Below, in pieces: positions 10,460-20,535 of a stretch of DNA of 64,000 bases. Below the pieces are notes generated by a model. It saw only the letters and a program-made list of their open reading frames with translations, made no database searches and was not told where the DNA came from. This stretch comes from Alisma plantago-aquatica (lineage: Eukaryota > Streptophyta > Magnoliopsida > Alismatales > Alismataceae): positions 888,163,835-888,227,834 of the forward strand of contig OY856410.1 in assembly GCA_963693085.1 (NCBI GenBank), written 5' to 3'. Within the stretch, counting starts at the first letter, position 1. Each line of letters starts with the position of its first letter. The position numbers were made by a program, and so were the translations under genes.

Positions 10460-11537
10460 ATGTGCTGATGGACTCATAAGGAGATGTATCCCAAATGAGG
10501 AAATTGGTAATGTGATTTCATATTGTCATTCTTCTCTTTACGGAGGACACTTTGGGGCCAACATAACAACAAAAAAGATCCTACAATCCAACCTTTATTG
10601 GCCAAGTCTATTCTGTGATGTGCACACATTTGTTAAGGCTTGTGATAACTGCCAAAGAGGTGGGGGAATTTCAAGGAGAGATGAAATGCCATTAAACTCA
10701 ATTCTGGAGATAGAAGTTTTTGATGTGTGGGGTATAGACTATATGGGGCCCTTTCCATCTTCGTGCAGCTACAAGTTCATATTGGTGGCCTGCGATTATG
10801 TGTCCAAATGGGTGGAGGCAATCCCCACTAAATCTCCGGATGCAAAGTCAGTTGTCAAATTTTTTCAAAAGATCATCTTCCCACAATTTGGAGTTGTAAG
10901 GGAAATCATTTTAGATGGTGGCGACCATTTTAATGAGAGAAAATTCAACAACTTGCTTAGAAAATATGGGGTAAAACATAAGATATCTACACCCTATCAC
11001 CCTGAAACATCAGGCCAAGTGGATATCTCAAATAGGAAAGACTGTCTCCAATTCAAGAAAGGATTGGACACTTAAGTTGGATGATGCGTTATGGGCATAC
11101 ATGACAACTTTCAAAACACCATTGGAACAACACCTTTCAAGCTAGTCTACAGAAAATCATACCATTTACCCATAGAATTGGAGCACAAAGCATTATGGGC
11201 AATCAAGTTTCTGAATTATGATCTTAAGAAGGCAAGAGAGAAGAGGCTACTGCAACTATAAGAGATGCGAATGGACACTTATGAAAATGCCAAAATCTAT
11301 AAGGAGAAGACAAAGAGATGGTATGATAAGAGAATCAAGATCAAAGACTTCAAAGAAGGAGACCAAGTTTTGCTTTTCAATTCCAAACTCAAATTGTTTC
11401 CAAGAAAATTGAGATCTAAGTGGTATGGACCATTCTTGGTCCTACGTTTTTCCATACGGGACCGTGGAGACACAAGGGAAACAATCCTCCTTCAAGGTCA
11501 ATGGACAATGCTGCAAGCTGTACATCACAAGAGATGA
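10460..11537 (+). pseudogene. pol: Athila integrase, frameshifted, third catalytic residue changed
   Basis: The zinc-binding H-H-C-C domain is visible ([11 protein letters not shown], later CDNCQR) at about 10526-10665. The core has Asp in [11 protein letters not shown] (near 10738) and Asp in ILDGGDHF (near 10915). The expected Glu of the D-D-E triad is Asp at 11022-11024 (GQVDISNR). The frame then breaks near 11045; the continuation ([30 protein letters not shown]) is in other frames. A C-terminal segment with [19 protein letters not shown] (11380-11440) matches the end of Athila integrases. Several frameshifts make it inactive. Confidence 0.85.
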
Positions 11538-12733
11538 AGTTGACAAGGAATCCACTTGCTCCCTCCAGGATGCTTGATCAAAAGATTAAAGAGTCCTACT
11601 CCAAACTTTAAATGGAGGAACTCGTGGGAGCAGACCCCACATTAGATTAGAATTTCTTTCTATAGTTTGAGTCAAGAACAATATTTATTTTTTCAAAAAC
11701 AAGCTTGTCATGGGTGTATGTAATAATTTAAACACTTATACTTGCATCACAATACTTCTACAGGTGCTGGCAAGAAGTTGAATTCTATAGAAACTCAAAA
11801 AGACACGATGTGTCTTTATCTGACAAGGCGTGTCGCCTCTTACAACGAGAAAAAAGAGAGTAGAAACTCAAAAAGACACGATGTATCTGAAAATGACACG
11901 CCGTGTTAGTATCAAGCAGACCATGGAAATACTCGATCTGGAAATGAACACAACGTGTCTTAATTAAGACATGACATGTACTTCAGAGACAACAGGGAGC
12001 AGGAGCTATCTGGAATTGAAAATGCTGTGTCTTTATTTACACACGATGTATCATTATCAGTAAAAAAAGTTATAATTGAACTTCTGGATTCGAACATAGC
12101 ATGTGCCTAAAAGCACACACTATGTCTTGTAACACATAGAATTGCTCACAAGATCGTAGGGGAGTTCTGCTAGGAGACATGTTGTGTTCTAAAAACAACA
12201 CGTCGTGTCTTTTGACGAGAAAATGGGTTTTTAACCCTAAACGGTCGCCGCCTCCTTCACTCCCTCACTTCATTTCCAGCCGTGTTGCCAACCGTGTTTG
12301 ATCCTCCTTTGTCGACGACCAGCCGTGTGCGATCTGCATCAAGAAACTTCCTCCTCAAGCCGCCGTCGACAGCACCAAGGCCACAAAGCTTCCTCTTCTT
12401 CTACGATCTTCATCTCCACCGCCGCGAAGCCTCATTCTTCTTCTTCTTCTTCTCTCAATCTCGAAGAAGATGAAACTTCATCTACGACACCATCTTAACC
12501 CGATATGGCGTGAAATCCTAAAGGAGAAGCTACATCCGGGTTGCCTCCGCCATTCCTCTGTTTTCCCCTCTCAAGACACGCTGTGAGCGTCATCGAATCG
12601 GACGTGTTCCACACTCCCGAGCCACCACCGTCGCCCAGGTACACACCGTGTCTTTCGAAAGACACGTCGTGTCTTTCTCCATACCAACAAGTTCTGCAAC
12701 AACAGACACGTCGTGTTCCCCAAGTGACATGCC
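11538..12733 (+). other. Pol-env spacer with many short palindromes
   Basis: No frame I accept as coding. From about 11800 to 12740 there are more than ten variants of a palindrome with core ACACG-N-CGTGT. The best copy is AGACACGTCGTGTCT at 12660-12674. The same motif fills the LTR of this element and the U3 of the gag-only elements. Between about 12230 and 12500 the base composition shifts to C-rich with TCT runs, like a transcript leader ahead of the env-like ORF (inference: possible promoter for a subgenomic env mRNA). Confidence 0.6.
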
Positions 12734-14062
12734 ATGTCCCACAGAGTTTCAACAATGGCGCCCCTCAAGAAAACGTCCAACCACAAGCATGTAGCTAGCT
12801 CCTCCTCTACACCAACGTACATCTCTATGAACCTATTCTGGGTCACTCCTGAAGAAGACCGCACCTACCAGTTCCTCATAGCAAGGAGGGTGCTCCCCTC
12901 ACGATTTGCTTGCAAACAAACTCTCACCACCCTCAGGTTCAAGGATGAGGTCTTCTTGTGCCTGAAGGACTTGGGTCTGAGCTACATATGCCGTACAGTA
13001 TCAAACACTTACCCCTGCCTAGTTTATGAGTTTGTGACAACTCTTACTACCGAACAAGTCCCACAAAAGAAGATGGAACCCTATGGTATTATTCGCTTCT
13101 GCCTTTTGGGTCATATTTTTAAACTTACCTTCAGACGAATATGTGAGGTCTTGGATTGCCACTACAAGGGGGCAATAAGTTATCCACCAACTTTTGATAA
13201 TCATGAATTTTGGTTTGAGATATATGATGAGGAACATCATGACGTCAAGCAATCTAGGGTGTTCGCTATTCACAACCCCATTTTTGGACATATGCACCAC
13301 CTTCTTAGTACATGGGATTTTGCTAAGAAAGAAACCCAAGGGGTCTGTGGCAAACAAGATCTTTTCTTTTTGTAGGGAATGGTGTATGAAAACAAGATCA
13401 ATGCAGCCTACTATATCCTTACAAGGTTTCTAGATATAAAGAAAGTGAAGAAGAGGGAATCCAGGGACATAATGTGTGGGGGTTTTATCACACTAATGGT
13501 ACATAAGTTAGATGTTGATCTGACAGGTCTCAAGGCTGCACCAGGTAGAAACCTGGTAGACATTTAGTATCTCCTTTCTACAGGCTTGATCTCAAGGGTT
13601 GCCAATAGTGATATGAAATTTAGGCAATTCTATGATAAAGATCAGTACATTGACATTCCAAATATGGAGCATATTACATTGGAGAACAAAGATAATTGGA
13701 AAGTCATTCTGAACACCCTTGAAGAAGTTGATGTAGCTAGAGCTCCTGATGATACTAAGGCACCCCCTACTGCTCCACTATCTCCCTCTACAGGCACACA
13801 GACGGAGTACTCCTGGGCCATCCCTGATGTTAGACATCTATATGGCTATGTGCATCAACAGTTTGTCCACATGGACGGCCGCCTGGACCTGATGGGTCAA
13901 CAATTTTCTACTATGAATGATATGGTTCACCGCATGGATAGTTGGCACCTTTGTCAAGGCACTACTCCATGCCACAAAAGCACCGACCTACTGCTCTTCC
14001 GCATCCTGAGTTTTTTCCACAACCCATGCGGGTTGATATTCCAGATGACGATGATCTCATAA
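12734..14062 (+). pseudogene. Env-like ORF of the Athila ORF1 family, two stops
   Basis: One frame runs for about 440 codons, broken only by TAG at 13373-13375 and TAG at 13565-13567. The N-terminus is Ser/Thr/Lys-rich. The body has the pattern known for the Arabidopsis Athila ORF1 family (Pfam PF03078): a YEFVTTL segment, GIIRFCLLGHIFKLTF, then FWFEIYDE and HNPIFGHMHHLL around residues 90-200. The C-terminus has a Met/Gln/His-rich stretch (VHQQFVHMDGRLDLMGQQF), possibly coiled. The first stop lies where family members have Trp (TGG to TAG). The start could also be the Met at 12758. Family role is unproven; an envelope origin has been proposed. No clear membrane segment is visible. Confidence 0.8.
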
Positions 14063-15294
14063 GCTAGTTCTCCCTGCTGGTCACATGGGCCCTGGCCCAT
14101 CCCACTGATGCACCCACCCCATGACAGGTACCCAGTTGTTTCCTTCATAGGCTTGATTCATGCAGTGAGGACACTATAAATTTTAAGCTTAGGGGGATGC
14201 AACCGGCCGATAATGTAGTTTAATCTTTATTATTTTTCATGTTATTTGTCATGTCATGTCTGTTCTGCTTTCATTCATGCCATGTATGTTCTACTTTCAT
14301 GTTTGTTATTTGTTTTTCTTTCCTTTTTGTGGCAAAATCTAATATGATGTGAGGCTACTTTGATGTAATGAACTAATTCCCTACCAAGTTTGAACCATCT
14401 TGTCCTCTTATACCTTAATCAGTCATTGACGGAATTGTAAAGAGCATGCATAGATTAATTGAAATCCTTTGGCCTCCAACATGCGCTTAATTCTGGTTTA
14501 TATTTATATCTTGAACACTCGCCCTTTTCATCATTATTGTTTAAAACATGTAATGGTTTCAATTTTTGTGAGTAAATTAACATCACAACATCATTTGGAA
14601 TACAGGATACCCTTTCTAAGCTCTTAGTACATTTTCAACCTTCCTTTCAGTGAATTTTTTTTCAAAAAAAAAGAATGAAATCTAGCTAATGTTGCTATTT
14701 AGTCGACTCTCCTATGTTGTAGAATAATTTTAAAGTTCCTTTTATCTCACTTCACCCTCTTACCCCATAAAAGATGACTTTACTGCCCACATATCATGCT
14801 AGCCTAGTGTAAGTCTGATCTGGCCATGATGGTTAGGTGGTATGTCTTAAAAAGAGGGTAAAATACCCCAACCGGCACTCCACGTGTGTGCCTACATTAG
14901 CAGTCGAGTGCCAGAACCCATAATCCATTGTCATATCATTTTTGGGAAAAGAGGAGAGTACAACTAATTTTGTTAATGTTAACTAAGATTTCATCATTTG
15001 TATCCTTAATAGCTGAGAAATAGTGTTATGCATCCACTAGTTGTTTGGCCTGGTTATCCAAATTCTGTTTAGTGTTGTTGAGTTGATTGATTCATTAACT
15101 TGAAACCGCCCTTGCTGAACTTAAGAATCTCTTTCATTGATGTTAAAGTTGAGTTTATGGCCATGAGTATAAACCTGTTGATCATTGTTGGCTAAACCTT
15201 GCACATCTTTCTTTCAGTTAATCTATGCACGAGCTTGAAAATTCTTTCATGTGCATTTGTATGTTCTTTTTGATTGAGGACAAGAAACAATTCA
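14063..15294 (+). other. Athila 3' noncoding region shared with the gag-only elements
   Basis: From about 14112 to the LTR this region matches, base for base over long stretches, the reverse complement of 28935-30048 and 33559-34668. Examples are 'gtgaggacactat' (14166), 'agggggatgcaaccggccg' (14191) with a second purine tract, 'ggttaggtggtatgtctta' (14831), and the block at 14940-15190. It holds the stem-loop at 14874-14912. No coding frame. Strong conservation in a noncoding region of both elements suggests a cis-acting function such as packaging or RNA stability (inference). Confidence 0.75.
14874..14912 (+). other. Conserved 3' stem-loop, Athila copy
   Basis: GGCACTC (14874-14880) pairs with GAGTGCC (14906-14912) over a 25-base loop containing CACGTGTG and CCTACATTAGCAG. 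In the gag-only copies the stem is GACACTC/GAGTGTC, so the second pair changed from G-C to A-T on both sides. Confidence 0.6.
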
Positions 15295-15308
15295 ATCTTA
15301 GGGGGATT
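15295..15308 (+). promoter_or_regulatory. Athila polypurine tract
   Basis: CTTAGGGGGATT lies immediately before the LTR. The same tract, (AAG)CTTAGGGGGATT, precedes the LTRs of the gag-only elements on the opposite strand. An extra copy, AAGCTTAGGGGGAT, lies 1.1 kb upstream at about 14185-14197. Confidence 0.8.
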
Positions 15309-16975
15309 TATTGTGTGTGTTTTATATCGACTTTTTACACATTATCACACATAATTTTAGCTCATTCTGTCCCAATTTAGCCTCTATTCATATTCATTTT
15401 GTCACACTTTTTAGTTTCTTTACTTATCACATGATGTTGATTGTAATTATATATTAAGAAGGTCAAATTGGAGATAGCCTAACTCAAATCCAACCTCAAT
15501 GGGACTTCTCCAAGTTTTACAGTTGATCCAAAGCCATTTTTTCAAGAAACAACACAAGACACAACATGTTGGTTTACAGGCAGCCTCATGGGACAAATAA
15601 CATGTCGTGTGTTATTAAACACACGACGTGTGATTCTCTAGTAGCTTCTAGCCCAGAGCAGAGGAAGTGGTGACACAACATGTTCCTTAGAAGACACAAC
15701 ATGTTCCTGGTACATGAAGACCTTCTACACCTTTCTACCAAAGCACACGACGTGTGTTTATTCAAACACGCCGTGTGCCCTTCACTTGATTCACCTCCAG
15801 GAGGTGGAGACACAGTGTGTTTATTTCTGACATGCCGTGTACCTCACTGTAGTGACAATTCTGAGCTAGAACAAATGACATGACACAACATGTTCCTCAA
15901 CAGATACTCCATGTCATTATCAGTTTCTGCAAAAATGAAAACAACTGCCTCTCATTTTAAAAGCGGATTGGAGCCCAATAGGCGATTATGCTTGGTCATT
16001 TTGAAGTGTTTTACACCCAAGAGAAGTTCTAGAGCAGAGGAAGGTGATTTTGAGGTAGAAGAAGGTGGCTTCTTGCAAGAGAACCCCCCATTCTACTTTA
16101 TTTCTTCTCCATTTTTTTCTCTAAAGGTGCAACAGAGCTACTCCCTTCATTCAAGTTTTCTAGGAGGGAAGTTTGTTTGAGTTGGAGCTGTCCCAAGGGG
16201 TGAAACTTCATCCTCTAGTTGGAGTTCTCTCCTCTTAGCCTGCATCTATGGTTCCTCTAGCTTTTTCCTTCTCTTAAGCATGAAAAATTCTAAAATTACT
16301 ATCATGTATCTGCACATCTTCACTATGGACGAGTAGAGCTCTTTTCTTGAGCATGGGAAAGTAGCTCCCATGCCATTATTCATGTGAACTCGAAATTCAT
16401 GCTTATTGTTGTTTAATTTGCTTTCTTCCATGGATGCCTATTGTGTTGTCTTGCTTGTATGATTGACTGGCCACCTTTTATACATGTTTTATGCTTGCCT
16501 TGTGCTTTGAGAGAATGCATTAGGGAGTATGGAGTAGGATCTATGGCAATATCCTCTTGACCACGGGAGTGGCTAGAGATTATTGAGGGTTTTGATTGTG
16601 TTCGACACAAAACATAGATGCAGGAGCGTTATGTGAAGTTGAGAACCATCTCATGGCATTGGGAAATGCATGACGATGACAACCTCCTTGGTTATTAAAC
16701 ATTGATCCTTGTTTCATATGTTCATGTGATATGATGGTAATGGTAGCAAAATCTTATGCTCAAGTTTCTAATCATTTAATCAACACTGTTGTTAAAGATT
16801 TTTGCTCTAGTTTCCACTTTTAGTGTGTAATCAATCAAAGTTTTATAACCTGATTTAGATTAATGAAAGTTAATATGTTTGCACCTAACTAGCCTAGCTC
16901 CTCGTGTTTGACACTTGACTACATTGACACCCATATACTTGCAGGTGATTAGTGAGTTGAAATCTTTTCCTTTAT
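15309..16975 (+). repeat. Athila 3' LTR, terminal bases lost
   Basis: The start (TATTGTGTGTGTTTTATATC) aligns with the gag-only LTR start TGATGTGTGCATTTTATATC, so the first dinucleotide appears mutated from TG to TA. The LTR carries a palindrome array (15549-15912) and then a TATA-like TTTTAAAAG near 15953-15961. Its downstream end aligns with the gag-only LTR end ('agctcctcgtgtttgac', 'atatacttgcag') up to about 16965. The last ~40 bases ending in ...CCAACA are missing and Tat protease sequence follows. Confidence 0.75.
15549..15912. promoter_or_regulatory. Palindrome array in Athila U3 (ACACG-N-CGTGT type)
   Basis: About ten variants occur here, including CACACGACGTGTG at 15620-15632, ACATGTCGTGT near 15600, CACACGACGTGTG near 15746 and ACACGCCGTGTG near 15766. 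ACACAACATGTT variants also occur (15550, 15674, 15694, 15883). They lie upstream of the presumed TATA position, as in the gag-only LTRs. The form with central A contains ACGTGTC or ACGTGTG, ACGT-core sequences bound by plant bZIP factors in general; binding here is not shown. Confidence 0.65.
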
Positions 16976-17470
16976 AAAACTCTCAACATGAAGCAATCTC
17001 ATTCGACAAAATAATTAAAGACACTCTAGTAGAGATCATTATAGAGATACAAATTAGGCAAAAAATGTTCATAAAATTGTTCATGGTCATGGACTTGAAA
17101 CCTTCCTTCAACCTCCTCCTAGGAAGGACATGGATTCATCTTAATCAGAGGGTTCCCCCATCATTGCATTAGAAATTGAAGTATCATTGGGACATGCCAT
17201 CATCACTGTTCACGCTGATAACCCTTATGCCATAGATTGCATCAAAGAAGATGATCTCCATGTTCACTTTGACATGCTTCATATCTCTAACATCAACTAG
17301 GTGTCGCTAAGCAAAAGAAATCACCATCTCATGTACATTTCCATGTTATTGCAAAACTAATGTGAGAGATGCATATCCATCCAGATAGAGGACTAAGAGA
17401 AAAATGACAAGGGTGTATAGAAATCATCCAGATTCCTCCAAGACATAAGGGGTTAGGCCTAGGATTACAA
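16976..17470 (+). pseudogene. pol: Tat-lineage protease segment, piece 1 of the host Tat element
   Basis: From 16981 one frame reads SFDKIIKDTLVEIIIEIQI, then VMDLKPSFNLLLGRTWIH (about 17080-17133) and VPPSLH, followed by TAG at 17170-17172 where relatives have Gln. The phrase LLGRxWIH with VPSSLHQ is the hallmark of the C-terminal part of the retropepsin in Tat/Ogre-type gypsy elements. Near 17445-17470 a Gly-Leu-rich phrase (GLGLGL) resembles the linker between protease and RT in this lineage. The piece ends exactly at the Tekay insertion. The catalytic Asp region upstream is missing, lost at the Athila boundary. Confidence 0.75.
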
Positions 17471-20400
17471 TGTCACATTTACAATTTATCCATCTAATTT
17501 GGGTTTACTTGGATGAGTACATGCTCAACTAGTGTAATTGTTATTTAAGTTTGATTAATATTAAGAGTCTAATCGTGATGTTCTAAATCTAATCATATAC
17601 TTCTAAGAATGATTTTATTCTTGAAGAATTAGCATTTGATAAGTGTAAACCCTAGTCATCCAAAATTAGTATTTTGATAGTAAATATAGAATTTAACAAA
17701 TACAATGGTTTAATAAATGATTTGTAGTATTTTACATGTAAATATGATTTCTTTGCAATTTGGATATAGTTTGGATAACTCAAACAAAAGTGTTAGTGAA
17801 AATATCAGAATGTTTGGATGTGTGATGGACCCACTAGTTGGCTGAGTTTCCACAGGACAAGCTCAGTCAACCATGCATTGAGGCTGAAATATAGCAGTTT
17901 GGTATTTGATTTTTATATATTTATTGGTATATCCAAATGAGCTAAAATTTAACTGTAACTTTTCAACTGTATTCTAAGAATCTTATTAAATGTTTATAAT
18001 ATTAGGATGAAATTTGAGCTCTACATAGTGCGGTGTTGGTTGAGTTTATTATCAGTAACAACTCAGCCGACCAACCAACTTGAATAAATAAAAAAAGATT
18101 GAAATATAGTTTGGACTTGTTTGTAAAATATCCAAGCATCTCAATCGATCTATATGGTCAACATAACATTCTAGTAGCTCGCATAATCTGTCATCCATGT
18201 CCAAGATACAAATTTTGAATGAGAGAGGAGGATTAGGGTTTTAAGGAGAAAAATATTAGAAATGTTGATTTGGAATTTTAGCTTCTAAAAGCTGGCGAAT
18301 TCATGTAACTTTATCAACCCTAGATATTTTTCATGGTGAAATATTTGATTCAATATGATATGAAATCACCCCATTTCACATTCTTTCTCTACAAATATTC
18401 ATTCCTAGGGGTTTGGAGATGGAAGGAATAAGAAAATGATGGATTGCTTGGAAGTTGATTAATATTTAGGAATTCTAGGTATTGGGCTACAAAATTTAAG
18501 GTGTTTTACACTTTAGGTGAGTGTGTACTTCCATCTAATAGTATATTGCACTAAAATTGATTGAATCCACTAAAAACTATAGTTCTTTCTATATGGAACA
18601 AGAAGCCCTAAATTTGCTTTTCAATTCTAGATTTCTTAATGATCATAAATGGATTATTTTCCAATTTGATGAACTTAAGATGATGAACTCATATTATGTG
18701 GATAGAAATTATCTAGGATAGAATTCCTAGTTTTTGCGGAAGTTCCAAGAAGATACTAGAACCTAAGGTTTCTAGTTATATTTGAATTTGCAGTATATAC
18801 TTAAGGAAAGAACATTGTCGATCTGTATCTTATTATATATTGTTTGATTATTATATCTAAAATTCTAGTACAGTTGCACCAAATATTAGTTAGGTTTTAA
18901 TTGAAAGTTATCAATGTTTCTTGATATCTCAATTAATAGGGTGAAACCCTAGATGAGTCAAAAATCAGGGAGTTTGTGAATAGATAGAATGGAATTCAGT
19001 AAAAATGTTTCATTTGAATATTTAGTTTTATTTAATTAGTTTATTATTGATGCATAATATTTAAGTGAATGGCGATGAAACCCTAGTTCAATTTTGTACC
19101 ACAGTTTCATATAAATGTTTGGTTGTACATGAACTAGTAGAAAGTGTCTTCTTACCAGTTTAAGTTTATGGTGTGGTATATTCTTATGTGAGTCGTGTTA
19201 TATGTGAATGTGACAAATGAGACCTAAGGATAGGGTATTTAGTAAATCACATATTTTCATTCTAGTGTTTCTCAGTATGATAAGTAGAGTAGACCAGTTG
19301 CCCAATTTTCAATGCAGATTATAGTTAACTATCAAAAGAGCTTATTATAAGATTAGGCTAAGAAATGTTAATAAGATGATTGTGTAATAAATTAAAGAGT
19401 GAATTAGAAATTGTATGCCATGAAAATTATAGATTCCATGAGGATGTCTATATCACACTGGAGGAAACAACATATCGACCGGTATAGTCCATGATGAGGT
19501 ACCCAGAATGTACTAGAGAGGTACAAAAGTCAAGGCCCGACATGGAAGGACTTTTAAAAGCAAGGGGTATCCAATATTTACTTGAGATTCTAGTGATACT
19601 CATTTCAGTTTAGTACAATTTTAGTTAGGTACCCAAGATTTATCAGAGATCCATGTGGTAACCAATTCAATCACTACTCAGTGAGTCAGCCCTTATGGAA
19701 TTACTAGGGTGGATAGTTTAGCCAGATTGCTTTTAACTCTTTGTCTGAGTATCTAGGTTTTAGAGGAGGAGTCCAGTTTTTACCAACCAACTATTTATCT
19801 ATCAAGGCCATATGTGGTGGGATCATTGCAGATTAGGTATTTAGTTTATAGACTTAGAGTCATAGGTGTACTTTAAACCTTGTACTGTGAGATCGTAGCT
19901 TGCTATGATGCTTTCACATGTTGCGGTACACTTCATGTGGGTCCATGGAATAATAAGATGATTAAGAGATTAGTCAAGTGTGTTCAATTATTGAATTACT
20001 TTTTTTAGTTATCTAGAGTAACCTGTCATTCATATGTTTTTGAATGACTCATTTCCTTTGAGATCAATCAAGTATGTTCAACCTTTGATTTACTCTTTCT
20101 ATATATCTATAGTAACATGCCATCTTTATGTTTATGAATGACTAGTTCATTTATAGTTTTATATGTTCTACTTGAAATTCAGTTGCAAAAGATTATATGT
20201 TGTGACTATTTTAAGTGTTGTAAACTATTTCATAGAAGAACTCATTCACTGGGCGAGTAGTTCATCACTCTACTCATCAATATTTTAGGTACACCCTGAG
20301 CATATTGATATCTAGTGCACATTAGAAGTCCTGTCACAGGTCAGATTCTAGAGAGGTCTAGGTAGTTAGTCCCTCTCAGTCTAGGCCCTTGCTTAGAAGT

Positions 20401-20535
20401 ACAAAGAGTTATACACGAACAAAATTGTAATACATCATGATTATGATAGTGTTTGTATTTAATAGTCAAGCCAATAATCATGTAATGTTGAAGGTAGTAT
20501 GAATACCTTAATCTATTCTTTAATGTTTGCAACCA
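17471..20535 (+). repeat. 5' LTR of Tekay-like copy 2
   Basis: Aligned by eye to the 3' LTR: 'gggtttacttggatga' (17501), 'gtgatggaccca' (17821), 'taggtgagtgtgtacttccatctaa' (18514), 'gagtcgtgttatatgtgaatg' (19191) and 'ctagagaggtc' (20347) all have counterparts. Similarity stops at about 20535 ('atgtttgcaaccaaatc'). What follows matches the interior of copy 1 well past its primer site, so the LTR end, primer site and about 250 bp of interior are deleted. No coding frame. Confidence 0.75.

Larger units (their letters stand above)
9165..16975 (+). mobile_element. Athila (Ty3/gypsy) element, 5' half missing
   Basis: In order: RT, RNase H, integrase, a noncoding spacer rich in short palindromes, an env-like ORF of the Athila ORF1 family, a 1.2-kb 3' noncoding region, a polypurine tract and a 3' LTR. 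The 5' LTR, primer site, gag and protease are absent, because the element starts inside RT at a chimeric junction. The LTR also lacks its last bases and runs straight into Tat protease sequence near 16976. Its 3' noncoding region and LTR match the minus-strand gag-only elements at 27335-50703. Confidence 0.85.

Noticed and set aside
12495..12864. Minus-strand frames opposite the start of the env-like ORF
   Set aside because: Shadows of the env-like frame and of palindromes that read similarly on both strands.
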